Shown here: positions 1-8,153 of the stretch, one piece after another
Numbering within the stretch: the stretch's first letter is position 1
How the letters are laid out: each line of letters opens with the position of its first letter
Source of the DNA: Thauera sp.
GTDB lineage: Bacteria > Pseudomonadota > Gammaproteobacteria > Burkholderiales > Rhodocyclaceae
DNA length: 64,000 bases
Assembly (NCBI GenBank): GCA_003446655.1
Contig: DMCZ01000039.1
Location: 1 to 64,000, forward strand
Direction of reading: 5' to 3'
Translations under genes and position numbers: made by a program
Notes under the pieces: model-generated
Database searches by the model: none
The model's input: only the letters and a program-made list of their open reading frames with translations
Told to the model about the DNA's origin: nothing

Positions 1-837
1 ATCAGCGTCCGCATGGACTACTGCCCGCGGGCGGCGCCAGCCGAGGCCGTGCTCTCCGACCCCGATCGCGCCTACGTCTCGCGTTACGCGCTCGGTCGCG
101 ACTACCACAAGGTCTTGCGCAACCGCCTGCAGAAGCTTGCGGAGCGGATCGCCGCCGAGATTCCGCACCAGTTCCGCGTGTTCACCGACTCGGCACCGGT
201 GCTGGAGGTCGAGCACGCCAGCCGCAAGGGCCTGGGCTGGCGGGGAAAGCACACGCTGCTGCTCGATCGCGCGGCCGGCTCGTGGTTCTTTCTCGGCGAG
301 ATCTTCACCGACCTGCCGCTGCCGGTCGATGCGCCGCTCGAGTCGCACTGCGGCCGGTGCACGGCCTGTATCGACGCCTGCCCCACGGGGGCCATCGTCG
401 CGCCTTTCCGGGTCGACGCGCGGCGTTGCATCTCCTACCTGACGATCGAACTGCACGGCCCGATCCCGGAGCCCCTGCGGCCGCTGATCGGGAACCGCAT
501 CTACGGCTGCGACGACTGTCAGCTCGCGTGCCCCTGGAACCGCTTTGCACGCACCACGCGTGAGCCGGATTTCGCCCCCCGCCACGGCCTGGACAGCGCC
601 CGCCTCGTCGATCTGTTCGCATGGACCGAAGCGGAGTTCGCCGAGCGCACGGCGGGTAATCCGATCCATCGCATCGGCTTCGAGCGCTGGCTGCGCAACA
701 TCGCGGTGGCGTTGGGCAACGCCCCGGATTCAGCCGCCGTGCGCGCGGCCCTTGCGGCGCGTGCCGATCATGAGAGTGCGCTGGTGCGCGAGCATGTGGC
801 GTGGGCGCGGGCGCGCCATGGCGCCGCCGCGGGATAG
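1..837 (+). CDS. queG: Epoxyqueuosine reductase QueG, 5' end outside window
   Basis: The protein catalyses the last step of queuosine tRNA modification in the cytoplasm, reducing epoxyqueuosine to queuosine with cobalamin and two [4Fe-4S] clusters. The frame is open from base 1, so the N-terminal part of the gene lies upstream; 278 residues are visible against about 350-380 in the family. A ferredoxin-like segment is clear: CGRCTACIDACP, then a further Cys in RRCISYL, then CDDCQLACPW, which supplies the eight cluster cysteines. The C-terminal half (NPIHRIGFERWLRN) is the HEAT-like tail typical of QueG. The first in-frame Met at base 13 is internal. Recognition is firm; only the true start is missing. 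Confidence 0.95.
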   Translation: MSVRMDYCPRAAPAEAVLSDPDRAYVSRYALGRDYHKVLRNRLQKLAERIAAEIPHQFRVFTDSAPVLEVEHASRKGLGWRGKHTLLLDRAAGSWFFLGEIFTDLPLPVDAPLESHCGRCTACIDACPTGAIVAPFRVDARRCISYLTIELHGPIPEPLRPLIGNRIYGCDDCQLACPWNRFARTTREPDFAPRHGLDSARLVDLFAWTEAEFAERTAGNPIHRIGFERWLRNIAVALGNAPDSAAVRAALAARADHESALVREHVAWARARHGAAAG

Positions 838-891
838 AATCCGCGCCTCTATCGGGCAGCCAGTGGCCCCGAACACGCCAGGAGCCGGAGC

Positions 892-1092
892 ATGGAAGAC
901 CGCATCGTCACTCTCGAAACAAAGCTGATGGCCGCCGAGGATCTGCTTGACGAGCTCAACCGCACGGTGTGGCGTCAGCAGCAGGAGCTCGACCTGCTGC
1001 GTGAACAGGTGCGTCAGCTGGCACAGCAGGTGAAGACCATCCAGCCCGGCAGCCCGCTGCGACCAGAGGACGAGATTCCGCCTCACTGGTGA
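892..1092 (+). CDS. slyX: SlyX family coiled-coil protein
   Basis: This is a 66-residue protein of the SlyX family, whose members are short coiled-coil proteins of unknown function. The sequence shows the family pattern: MEDRIVTLETKLMAAEDLLDELN at the start, heptad-spaced Leu/Ile/Val through about residue 50, and a proline-rich tail ending PPHW. A Shine-Dalgarno-like AGGAGCCGG lies just upstream of the ATG. It sits 54 bp after queG in the same direction and may be co-transcribed. The length matches the family. Confidence 0.9.
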   Translation: MEDRIVTLETKLMAAEDLLDELNRTVWRQQQELDLLREQVRQLAQQVKTIQPGSPLRPEDEIPPHW

Positions 1093-1121
1093 GCGCGCAG
1101 GCGCCCATGCGACGTACAGGG

Positions 1122-1412
1122 TCAGATCAGCGCGCCGGTTAGGCGGGCGAGGGTGTCGCCGAAAGCGGTGGTCAGGATCACGAGGATCGGCATGCCGTAG
1201 CAGAAGCTCAGCACGGCAGCACGGATGCGCGGATGGGCTTCGTCCAGTTCGAGGAAGTAGGTCGAGACCAGGCGCAGCTTGAGCGCCATGACCAGCGCCA
1301 CGATCACCGCCACGGTCAACCCGCTGCGGTCGCCGCTACCGATGCCGGCGCCGCCCATGCTCAACAGCACCAGCATCAGCCAGGCGAGGTCGAGCTTGCG
1401 TCGTGTGTCCAT
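1122..1412 (-). CDS. Cytochrome c oxidase subunit IV / NorF-like membrane protein
   Basis: This is a 96-residue membrane protein with three hydrophobic segments (about residues 9-26, 31-52 and 64-92), as in the bacterial subunit IV/NorF-like family. Such proteins are small accessory subunits encoded next to subunit III-like proteins of haem-copper oxidases or NO reductases. The start MDTRRKLD is chosen because it follows the preceding gene's stop by 11 bp and the family begins at this point. It is downstream of the NorE-like gene, almost certainly in one transcription unit. No catalytic oxidase or NO reductase subunit is present in the window, so the partner complex is unknown. Confidence 0.7.
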   Translation of the reverse strand: MDTRRKLDLAWLMLVLLSMGGAGIGSGDRSGLTVAVIVALVMALKLRLVSTYFLELDEAHPRIRAAVLSFCYGMPILVILTTAFGDTLARLTGALI

Positions 1413-1423
1413 GTGCGTCTCCG

Positions 1424-2038
1424 TCAGCCCAGGATGTAGAACATCGGGAAGATCATCAGCCAGATCATGTCGGTGACGTGCCAGTAGCACGCGAACGCCT
1501 CCAGCCCGCTGTGCTCGTCCTGCGTGTAGGCGCCGAAACCGGTGCGGGCGATTACCCACAGCATGCCGAGCAGACCCCAGAACACGTGTACCAGATGAGT
1601 GAAGGTCAGGTAGTAGTAGCTGACGATGAACACGCCCGCGTTACCGTCCAGGCCCAGGGCGAAGTTGCGCTGCAGCTCGAAGAGCTTGATCGCGGGGTAC
1701 CCCAGCCCGAACACGAAGCCCGCTAGCATCCAGCGTAGGCACGCACGGCGCTGGCCCGCACGCATGGCGTGCAGCGCGCGGGCGACGCACCAGCCGCTGG
1801 TGAGCAGCATCAGCGTGTAGCCGGTGCCGGCGACGAGGGAGAGGCGTTCGGGGCCGGCGTGGAAGGCTTCCGGATTGTGCGCGCGAGCCACGAAAAAGAC
1901 CGCGAACAGCAGCGCGAACTCGGTTATCTCGCAGAAGATGCCCACCCACATCGCCTTGCTGCCCGGGATCCGGCCGGTCGGGGCCGGTCGGGCGGGGGGC
2001 GGTGCGGCAGGGGCGGGGAGAGACACGGCGATCGACAC
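1424..2038 (-). CDS. Cytochrome c oxidase subunit III-like protein (NorE type)
   Basis: This is a polytopic membrane protein of the haem-copper oxidase subunit III family, closest in layout to NorE proteins that accompany nitric oxide reductase. The motif R-I-P-G-S-K-A-M-W-V-G-I-F near the N-terminus precedes the first membrane helix, and HLVHVFWGLLG and CYWHVTDMIW in the C-terminal half are typical subunit III histidine/tryptophan motifs. Start choice is uncertain: the family motif begins upstream of the first ATG (1951), so a GTG at 2038 or 2026 is more likely; neither has a strong Shine-Dalgarno. It forms a pair with the small subunit IV-like gene. A role in NO or oxygen respiration is inferred from the family only. 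Confidence 0.75.
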   Translation of the reverse strand: MSIAVSLPAPAAPPPARPAPTGRIPGSKAMWVGIFCEITEFALLFAVFFVARAHNPEAFHAGPERLSLVAGTGYTLMLLTSGWCVARALHAMRAGQRRACLRWMLAGFVFGLGYPAIKLFELQRNFALGLDGNAGVFIVSYYYLTFTHLVHVFWGLLGMLWVIARTGFGAYTQDEHSGLEAFACYWHVTDMIWLMIFPMFYILG

Positions 2039-2224
2039 GATGAGCGGACGGGCCGCTTTGGCGCCCGCAGGAGGTCTGTAGGGTCCCGAATGCTGCCTGT
2101 GCGCAGGGCGCTGTGCCTTGATCCTGCTCAGGAATGGCCGCACAGGCGGACCCGAGGAGCGCGGTCGCCGTCCGAAACGCTTCGCACGGTGCGATAATCG
2201 GGAGCCCGCGTTGAGGAGGTCCCG

Positions 2225-2701
2225 ATGTCCACGATTTTTTCCCGTCTGCTGCTGGCGCTGACGCTTGCAGCCCCCGCGCTCGTCCAGGCGGAGACGGTCG
2301 GCCACGTCGACACCGCCTTCAAGCTCATCGGTCGCAACCACCAGGTGGTGGTCGAGGCCTTCGATGACCCCAAGGTCAAGGGCGTCGCATGCTACGTTTC
2401 GCGCGCGCGCACTGGCGGCATCAAGGGCACGCTCGGGCTCGCCGAGGACACAGCGGACGCTTCGGTCGCCTGCCGCCAGGTGGGCGACATTGCCTTTGAC
2501 GGACCGCTGCGCGAGCAGGAAGAGGTGTTCTCGCAGAGCGCATCCATCCTGTTCAAGAAGGTGCGCATCGTCCGTATGGTCGACGCCAGGCGCAACACGC
2601 TGGTCTATCTCGTCTATAGCGACAAGCTGATCGACGGCAGCCCGCAGAACAATGTGACTGCGGTGCCGGTGCCGGCATCGCTCCCCATCCCGCTGCGCTG
2701 A
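2225..2701 (+). CDS. creA: CreA family periplasmic protein
   Basis: This 158-residue secreted protein belongs to the CreA family, named from the E. coli creABCD locus but with no assigned biochemical function. A signal peptide is visible ([15 protein letters not shown], cleavage near residue 22). The mature part carries the family signature around [19 protein letters not shown] and ends in a conserved domain with [10 protein letters not shown] strong ribosome binding site (GAGGAGGT) precedes the ATG. There are no creBCD genes nearby, which is common outside enterics. A clear intrinsic terminator follows. Confidence 0.9.
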   Translation: MSTIFSRLLLALTLAAPALVQAETVGHVDTAFKLIGRNHQVVVEAFDDPKVKGVACYVSRARTGGIKGTLGLAEDTADASVACRQVGDIAFDGPLREQEEVFSQSASILFKKVRIVRMVDARRNTLVYLVYSDKLIDGSPQNNVTAVPVPASLPIPLR

Positions 2702-2718
2702 CCCCGCCTTGCCTCCCT

Positions 2719-2766
2719 GCGCGCCGTTCCGCCTTCGGGCGGCGGGGCGCGCTTTCAATTTTTCAG
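2719..2766 (+). terminator. Intrinsic terminator after creA, abutting sstT start
   Basis: Outer stem 2719-2725 pairs with 2746-2752 (7 bp). Inner stem 2729-2733 pairs with 2738-2742 across a TTCG tetraloop, and a T-rich run (TTTCAATTTTT) follows. It ends only a few bases before the sstT start codon. Confidence 0.8.
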
Positions 2767-2769
2767 ATC

Positions 2770-3993
2770 ATGAACACCACCACCACTTCCCATCCCGCTC
2801 TTCGTTTCCTGTCCGAGACCAGCCTCGTCGTGCAGATCGCCGTCGGCCTCGTCTGCGGCATCGCCGTCGCGATGCTGGCGCCCGATGTTGCGCGCTCGAC
2901 CGCGCTGCTGGGGGACATCTTCATCTCCGCCTTGAAGGCGGTAGCCCCGGTGCTTGTATTCGTGCTTGTCGCCGCGGCGGTGGCAGCGCATCGCCAAGGG
3001 ACCGACACCCATATCCGTCCCGTGCTGATGCTGTATCTGCTCGGCACCTTCGGCGCAGCCCTGGTGGCGGTGATCGCCAGCTTCCTGTTCCCGACGACGC
3101 TGCTGCTCGATGCGCCTCAGGTTGCCGGCACGCCACCGGGCGGCATCGTCGGCGTGCTCAAGAACCTGGTGCTGAACGTGGTCTCGAACCCCGTCAAGGC
3201 CCTGATGGAGGCTAACTTCATCGGAATCCTGGCGTGGGCGATCGGCCTCGGTGCGGCGCTGCGTCATGCGAGTCCCGGGACGCGGGCGATGGTGGCCGAT
3301 CTGGCCGAAGCCGTGTCCAGTATCGTTCGTGTGGTGATTCGTTTCGCGCCGCTCGGCATCTTCGGGCTGGTGGGGGCCACGCTCACCGAATCCGGCCTGG
3401 GTGCGCTGCTCGGCTACGGGCGACTGCTGCTGGTCATCGTCGGCAGCATGCTGTTCGTCGCGCTGGTGCTCAATCCCTTGCTGGTGTTCTGGAAGACGCG
3501 GCGCAACCCTTATCCGCTGGTGTTCACCTGCTTGCGTGAGAGCGGCCTCACCGCCTTCTTCACGCGCAGTTCGGCGGCCAACATTCCGGTCAACCTTGAG
3601 CTGTGCCGCCGCCTCGAGGTGCACGAGGACACCTATTCGATCTCGATTCCGCTCGGCGCCACGATCAACATGGCTGGCGCCGCGATCACCATCTCGGTCA
3701 TGAGCCTGGCTGCGGCACACACCCTCGGCATTGCCGTGGATCTGCCCACGGCATTGCTGCTGTCCGTGGTCTCGGCGCTCGGCGCCTGCGGCGCATCAGG
3801 CGTGGCGGGCGGCTCGCTGCTGCTGATCCCGATGGCGTGCAACCTGTTCGGCATTCCGACCGACGTGGCGATGCAGGTGGTGGCCATCGGTTTCATCATC
3901 GGCGTGGTGCAGGACTCGGTGGAGACGGCGCTGAATTCGTCTACCGACGCCCTGTTCACGATCGCCGCCTGCCGTGCCGAGGGGCGTGGGTGA
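2770..3993 (+). CDS. sstT: Sodium/serine-threonine symporter SstT
   Basis: This 407-residue inner-membrane transporter belongs to the dicarboxylate/amino acid:cation symporter (DAACS) family and matches the SstT subfamily, which imports serine and threonine with Na+. The N-terminal segment ([19 protein letters not shown], then [13 protein letters not shown]) is the SstT pattern. The transport core has [13 protein letters not shown], the serine-rich hairpin region, and [13 protein letters not shown], the ion-binding motif. Length is as expected. Unusually, the ATG has no Shine-Dalgarno and follows a strong terminator hairpin by only 3 bp, which suggests its expression depends on read-through or on the hairpin. 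Confidence 0.92.
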   Translation: MNTTTTSHPALRFLSETSLVVQIAVGLVCGIAVAMLAPDVARSTALLGDIFISALKAVAPVLVFVLVAAAVAAHRQGTDTHIRPVLMLYLLGTFGAALVAVIASFLFPTTLLLDAPQVAGTPPGGIVGVLKNLVLNVVSNPVKALMEANFIGILAWAIGLGAALRHASPGTRAMVADLAEAVSSIVRVVIRFAPLGIFGLVGATLTESGLGALLGYGRLLLVIVGSMLFVALVLNPLLVFWKTRRNPYPLVFTCLRESGLTAFFTRSSAANIPVNLELCRRLEVHEDTYSISIPLGATINMAGAAITISVMSLAAAHTLGIAVDLPTALLLSVVSALGACGASGVAGGSLLLIPMACNLFGIPTDVAMQVVAIGFIIGVVQDSVETALNSSTDALFTIAACRAEGRG

Positions 3994-4197
3994 CGGCACA
4001 CGTCGGTTAACAGGGCGGGGTGTGACTGCATACGTCACAGCGTGTCGAGCGCGGCCGACGAAGCCTGCACGTGCGCGTCGTGCTTGCCGAGGGCAGGCGG
4101 TTGCTGTGCCTCGTCGATACGACAGTGAAGTTCTACGAGCGTCCCGCGCTCGAGCCCTGAGCGCGAAGTCACGCTGCGCGCGACCGCGGCTCGCCCC
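3994..4197. other. Intergenic, no gene identified
   Basis: About 200 bp between convergent sstT and the thioredoxin gene. The only structure noticed is a 6-bp inverted repeat TGTGAC/GTCACA at 4021-4039 with a 7-base gap, which is too wide to be a CRP site and has no T-run. No supported coding region was found. Confidence 0.4.
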
Positions 4198-4608
4198 TCA
4201 GGCTGCGGGTGTGCCTGCGATCCAGCGTGCGAGCTGGCTCACCGCTTCCGGTACGCCTCTGGCCGGCTGTGGCCCAGATGCCGCGAGGGCGTCGATCGTG
4301 CGCGCGACCAGGCCCTCCTGCGGCAGGCTGACGCCGTAATGCACAGTGTAGCCGGCGCGGAACACGGCCAGCGTTGGAAAGCTGTCGACGTCGATATCGC
4401 CCACGAGTGCCGCGTCGTCCTCGATGTCGGCCCAGGCGAACACGATGTCCGGGCGCGCTTTCGCAAGTCGATGCAACACCTGCTGGAAGTCGCGGCAGGT
4501 GCCGCACCAGTCGGCGCACAGGGTCAGCACGATGAGCGGCGATGCGGCCAGGCGAGGGTGGCTGGGGAGGGCGGAAACTGGGGTCAGCAAGAAGGCGGAG
4601 TCGTGCAT
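4198..4608 (-). CDS. Thioredoxin family protein
   Basis: This 136-residue thioredoxin-fold protein has the redox-active motif W-C35-G-T-C38 in the expected place after a hydrophobic strand (LIVLTLCADW), and the cis-proline region F-P-T-L at about residues 77-80. It is probably a cytoplasmic disulfide reductase or a specialised thioredoxin. There is no signal peptide. The ATG at 4608 is preferred: upstream codons in the same frame are low-complexity and not thioredoxin-like. A longer C-terminal tail (about 35 residues beyond the core, including QLARWIAG) is unusual. No partner is obvious; the next gene upstream is an unknown small ORF. Confidence 0.85.
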   Translation of the reverse strand: MHDSAFLLTPVSALPSHPRLAASPLIVLTLCADWCGTCRDFQQVLHRLAKARPDIVFAWADIEDDAALVGDIDVDSFPTLAVFRAGYTVHYGVSLPQEGLVARTIDALAASGPQPARGVPEAVSQLARWIAGTPAA

Positions 4609-4687
4609 GCGCGGCCTGCGGGAAACGATGGGCACTCGCAGCCGCGCCTTTTCCAGGCCTACCTGCCGTCCCCGGATCGGGGGCGGT

Positions 4688-4957
4688 TCAGGCCGGACTG
4701 ACTTCCCGCATGCTGCACTTGGCGATGCCGTAGTCGGTCTCGACCAACAGCGGGTAGGAGGCGCCGCTGAAGCGGCCAAAGTTCGAGATGTTATAGCCGA
4801 TCACGCTGCCTGGCACGCTGCCCAGACGTACCGCGCAGCCGATGCGATAACCCGCATCGATGGCGCGGTGAATCGATTGCTCGACCGTGCCGTGATAGTG
4901 GTGTGCGGCCCCGCATGGGCGCTGGCCATTGACGACGATGAGCGATTGCGTGTTCAT
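4688..4957 (-). CDS. Small protein of unknown function (89 aa)
   Basis: I do not recognise this 89-residue protein. It has a plausible start: AGAGG lies a few bases before ATG. It is rich in Gly, Tyr and Ile, without a signal peptide or membrane helix, and contains three cysteines (Cys15, Cys41, Cys81). The middle segment (SIHRAIDAGYRIGCAVRLGSV) has an amphipathic helix followed by a beta-like strand, so a small globular fold is likely. It lies 79 bp upstream of the thioredoxin gene in the same direction, so co-transcription is possible. No function is assigned. Confidence 0.55.
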   Translation of the reverse strand: MNTQSLIVVNGQRPCGAAHHYHGTVEQSIHRAIDAGYRIGCAVRLGSVPGSVIGYNISNFGRFSGASYPLLVETDYGIAKCSMREVSPA

Positions 4958-5094
4958 GATCTGCCTCTGCTGCCCCGAAACGGGAATCGGGATTCCTGTT
5001 CCTGATGACGGTCAAGTTACGCTTGCGTTGAGGCAGCAGCGCCGCATATCAGCACTTGCTTGTGAAGCTGGTCACGGACGCCGGCGCGGGACGC

Positions 5095-7053
5095 TCAGTG
5101 GCGGGCCGCGGCGCGCGGCACGAAGCTCACCTTGTGCGCCACCACCGTGTCGCGCATCTTCGCCACGTGCGGGCGCAGCGCGCCGACCACGTGCATCTCG
5201 CAGCGCTTGCAGTCGAAGCGCAGGGTCAGCGTCTCGTCGCCATTGACGAGCTGCATCGGGTCGGGGCGGATGCCCTTCACTTCCTTCGGGCACAGGTTGA
5301 AGCTGTAGCGCAGGCAGTGCTTGGTGATCATCAGCGAGACGTCGTCGCGTTTCTCGTTGGCCTCGAACGCGGCGTCGATCAGCTTGACGCCATGCCGGGC
5401 GTAGAACGCGCGTGCCTTGTCGTTCAGGACGTTGGCGAGGTAGCTCAGCGCGTCCTGCGGGTAGGGCACCGGCGGCTCGACCGCGGCGGCGCGCGGGGGG
5501 CGTGCGTGGGCGGCGAGGCGGGCGGCCTCGAGCCGTTCCACCGCGTCGCGGCGCAGGGCGTTGAGCTGGGCGGCGGGCAGGAAGGGGGCGGCGGGCAGGT
5601 CGAGCGTGATCTCGCCGAGGCTGAAGATGGTGTTGCCGAGCTTGCCGAGGTGGTCGCGCAGGGTGGCGAGCGCGCGTTCGGCGTTCTGCGCGGGCTCGAA
5701 GGCAGCCGTCAGCATCGCTGCGGCGGTGACGCCGTCCTCGTCGGTGAGCTGCAGCGCGAAGCCGTCCGCGTTGGCCGAGAAGCGCGCATCCACCGCGATG
5801 CGGCGCTCGGCGGATTTCTTCTCCAGCGCGCGCTCGAACTCGTGGTCGTGGTTGCGGAACAGCGAGGTACCCGGCACCAGATCGGCCGGCAGCGGCTCGG
5901 AAGGGAAGATGCGGTCGATGCCCTCGCCGCCGCCGTTGGCCTCCGAGCGGTTCACCCGCAGCCCGGTGAGCTCGCCCTTCGGGTTGTACCAGGTCAGGCC
6001 GTCGGCGTTGTGGATCGGCGCCACGCGTTCGACGTCGAAAAACTTGCGCCCCTTGGTGTCGATCTTCTTCACCCGGCCGATCGGCTCGCCGACGAACTTG
6101 GGCGATTCGAAGGCCTCGATGTCATGCTGGCGCTCGTTGGCGAAGTAGTCGGTGTAGCCGCGGTTGAAGGTCTTGTCCGCCTGCGGGGTGAACAGGAAGG
6201 TGGTGCGACCGCTCGAGGCGCGGCGGTAGGCGGGCCCATCGGCATCCGGGTGCTCGATGATCTCGTCGAGCAGCGTGCGGTAGTGCGCGGTGATGTTCTT
6301 GACGTAGGAGAGGTCCTTGTAGCGGCCCTCGATCTTGAACGAGCTCACGCCCGCTGCCGCCAGCGCGCGCAGGTTGGCGCTCTGGTTGTTGTCCTTCATC
6401 GACAGCATGTGTTGCTGGCTGGCGATGGTGTTGCCGTCCTTGTCCTTGAGGTCGTACGGCAGGCGGCAGGCCTGCGAGCATTCGCCGCGGTTGGCGCTGC
6501 GCCCGGTGTGGGCGTGGCTGATGTAGCACTGGCCGGAGAAGGCCACGCACAGCGCGCCGTGCACGAAGTACTCTAGCTGGCAGGTGGTGGCCGCGGCGAT
6601 CTTGCGGACGTCGGCCAGCGACAGCTCGCGCGCCAGCACGATCTGCGAGAAGCCGACGTCCTGCAGGAAGCGCGCCTTGCTCGCGTCGCGGATGTCGGTC
6701 TGCGTGCTGGCATGGAGCTGGATCGGCGGCAGGTCGAGCTCGAGCAGGCCCATGTCCTGCACGATCAGGGCGTCGACGCCGGCGTCAAAGAGCTGCCAGA
6801 TCAGCTTGCGTGCCGGCTCGATCTCGTGGTCGAACAGGATGGTGTTGGTGGCGACGAAGACCTCGGCGTGGTAGCGGTGGGCGTGCTGCACCAGGCGGGC
6901 GATGTCCTCGACCGAGTTGTCCGCGGACGAGCGCGCGCCGAAGGCAGGGCCGCCGATGTACACCGCGTCCGCGCCGTGGTTGATGGCCTCGATGCCGAAA
7001 TCGGCGGTCTTGGCCGGGGCGAGGAGTTCGAGCGTGTGGCGGGGCTGGGTCAT
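5095..7053 (-). CDS. rlhA: 23S rRNA 5-hydroxycytidine synthase RlhA (U32 peptidase family)
   Basis: This 652-residue member of the U32 'peptidase' family is co-linear with E. coli RlhA (YdcP), which hydroxylates C2501 of 23S rRNA. The N-terminal TIM-barrel signature LELLAPA...GADAVYIGGP is present. Four cysteines consistent with an Fe-S cluster occur at Cys169, Cys176, Cys192 and Cys196 in the segment with SGQCYISHAHTGRSANRGECSQACR-like spacing. The C-terminal domain (about 540-652) has the second Cys-rich region MITKHCLRYSFNLCPK and FDCKRCEMHV. Length separates it from the shorter TrhP/YegQ paralogues (about 450 residues). The ATG at 7053 matches the family N-terminus; upstream codons are not conserved. 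Confidence 0.9.
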   Translation of the reverse strand: MTQPRHTLELLAPAKTADFGIEAINHGADAVYIGGPAFGARSSADNSVEDIARLVQHAHRYHAEVFVATNTILFDHEIEPARKLIWQLFDAGVDALIVQDMGLLELDLPPIQLHASTQTDIRDASKARFLQDVGFSQIVLARELSLADVRKIAAATTCQLEYFVHGALCVAFSGQCYISHAHTGRSANRGECSQACRLPYDLKDKDGNTIASQQHMLSMKDNNQSANLRALAAAGVSSFKIEGRYKDLSYVKNITAHYRTLLDEIIEHPDADGPAYRRASSGRTTFLFTPQADKTFNRGYTDYFANERQHDIEAFESPKFVGEPIGRVKKIDTKGRKFFDVERVAPIHNADGLTWYNPKGELTGLRVNRSEANGGGEGIDRIFPSEPLPADLVPGTSLFRNHDHEFERALEKKSAERRIAVDARFSANADGFALQLTDEDGVTAAAMLTAAFEPAQNAERALATLRDHLGKLGNTIFSLGEITLDLPAAPFLPAAQLNALRRDAVERLEAARLAAHARPPRAAAVEPPVPYPQDALSYLANVLNDKARAFYARHGVKLIDAAFEANEKRDDVSLMITKHCLRYSFNLCPKEVKGIRPDPMQLVNGDETLTLRFDCKRCEMHVVGALRPHVAKMRDTVVAHKVSFVPRAAARH

Positions 7054-7204
7054 GGCGCGCAAGAGTCGCAAGCGATTGATGGAAAAGGGCTTGATGATAA
7101 CAAGAGGGCCCGGCGTCTGACGAGGCCGATCGCGCGCCCGGGCCGCGCGAGGGTGGGCAGGCGCGCGCGGGCTGGGCAATAATCGCCGGCCCTAGCGTCA
7201 GTCA

Positions 7205-7242
7205 TGACGATTCAACCCGTCGTCCGTCCTGACGATTCAACC
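7205..7242 (+). repeat. Direct repeat TGACGATTCAACC upstream of ridA
   Basis: The 13-base sequence TGACGATTCAACC occurs at 7205-7217 and again at 7230-7242, 25 bp apart. It lies in the leader of the RidA gene, about 17-55 bp before its ATG. It could be a regulator site or a slipped duplication. Confidence 0.6.
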
Positions 7243-7258
7243 AACCCGGAGAACGCCC

Positions 7259-7657
7259 ATGAGCACACGCAAGCCCATCATTCCCAAGGGCATGGAAGCC
7301 GTATACGACAACATCCACTACGCCCCCGGCGTGCTGGTCGGCAACACCCTGTACGTCTCGGGCCAGATCGGCCGCGACGAGAACATGCAGCTGGTGGAAG
7401 GCACCGAGGCCCAGATCGTGCAGGCCTTCGAGAACCTGAAGAAGGTGGTCGAGGCTGCCGGCGGCAAGATGAGCGACATCGTCGACCTCACCAGCTTCCA
7501 CACCGACATGCGCGACCTGCAGGTCTTCATGCGCGTCAAGGACCGCTACCTGACCGCCAACTTCCCGGCGTGGACGGCCATTGGCGCTGCGCAGCTTGGC
7601 GGCGCGGCGGGGTATCTCATCGAGATCAAGGCGGTGGCGGTGCTCGGCAGCGACTGA
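7259..7657 (+). CDS. RidA family enamine/imine deaminase
   Basis: This 132-residue RidA (YjgF/YER057c/UK114) family protein would act in the cytoplasm to hydrolyse reactive enamine/imine intermediates released by PLP enzymes. Family features include GNTLYVSGQIG, VVEAAGGKMSDIVDLTSF and a C-terminal AAGYLIEIKAVAV strand. In canonical RidA an Arg (about 105) and Glu (about 120) line the active site. Here Glu is kept in LIEIKA, but the Arg position reads as part of WTAIGAAQL, so it may belong to a non-deaminase subgroup. The ATG is preceded by CCCGGAGAAC, an acceptable ribosome binding site. Confidence 0.88.
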   Translation: MSTRKPIIPKGMEAVYDNIHYAPGVLVGNTLYVSGQIGRDENMQLVEGTEAQIVQAFENLKKVVEAAGGKMSDIVDLTSFHTDMRDLQVFMRVKDRYLTANFPAWTAIGAAQLGGAAGYLIEIKAVAVLGSD

Positions 7658-7701
7658 GTGCGCCGCCCGCCCGCGATGTGCGGGCGCCTGGCCGCAGCGC
7701 C

Positions 7702-8046
7702 TCAGTGCAGCCGCCTGCGCCGCAGCGCGAAGGGCAGCAGCACCAGCAGGCCGACTGCGTCGGCCAGCCAGTCCCATGGGTCGCCGAATCGATGCGCGGT
7801 GTAGGACTGCGCCACTTCCATTGCGGCGCCATAGGCCAGCAGCCCGAGCGCAATCGCCAGCGGGCGCTGTGGCCAGGCCGCGAGCGCGAGCACGGCGAGG
7901 CCGGCGAAGAGCACGGCATGCTCGAGCTTGTCCTGCCACGACACCAGCTTGACCACGTCGGGCGCGGGCAGCAGCGCAAGCCAGAAGACTGCGAGGAGGG
8001 CGACCACAAAGACGAAGCGCAGCAATTGGCGAACGGATGAGGGCAT
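7702..8046 (-). CDS. VanZ-like family membrane protein
   Basis: This 114-residue membrane protein has four predicted helices and the VanZ-like pattern: DKLEHAVLFAGLAVLALAAW in the second helix, ME-VAQ-YTAHR-GDPWDWLADAVG before the last helix, and an Arg-rich C-terminus. VanZ-like proteins are widespread and mostly uncharacterised; teicoplanin resistance is known only for the founding member. It is convergent with ridA, and a short GC-rich inverted repeat (7664-7670 with 7680-7686) lies between them. Confidence 0.8.
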   Translation of the reverse strand: MPSSVRQLLRFVFVVALLAVFWLALLPAPDVVKLVSWQDKLEHAVLFAGLAVLALAAWPQRPLAIALGLLAYGAAMEVAQSYTAHRFGDPWDWLADAVGLLVLLPFALRRRRLH

Positions 8047-8153
8047 GCGAAGTCCGAGGAACGTTGATGTCGCGTTGATCGATGTCGATTTCGACTGTTG
8101 GCAGGGCGGACACCATGCAGGTTCCCGCCCGCCCGGAAATGAGGAGATCCGCC

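Noticed and set aside
4021..4039. TGTGAC...GTCACA as a CRP site
   Set aside because: Spacing between the half-sites is 9 bases instead of 6 for TGTGA/TCACA, and it sits between two convergent gene ends.
5056..6576. 506-codon plus-strand ORF
   Set aside because: Antisense shadow of rlhA; Val/Gly/Ala-rich with no recognisable fold.
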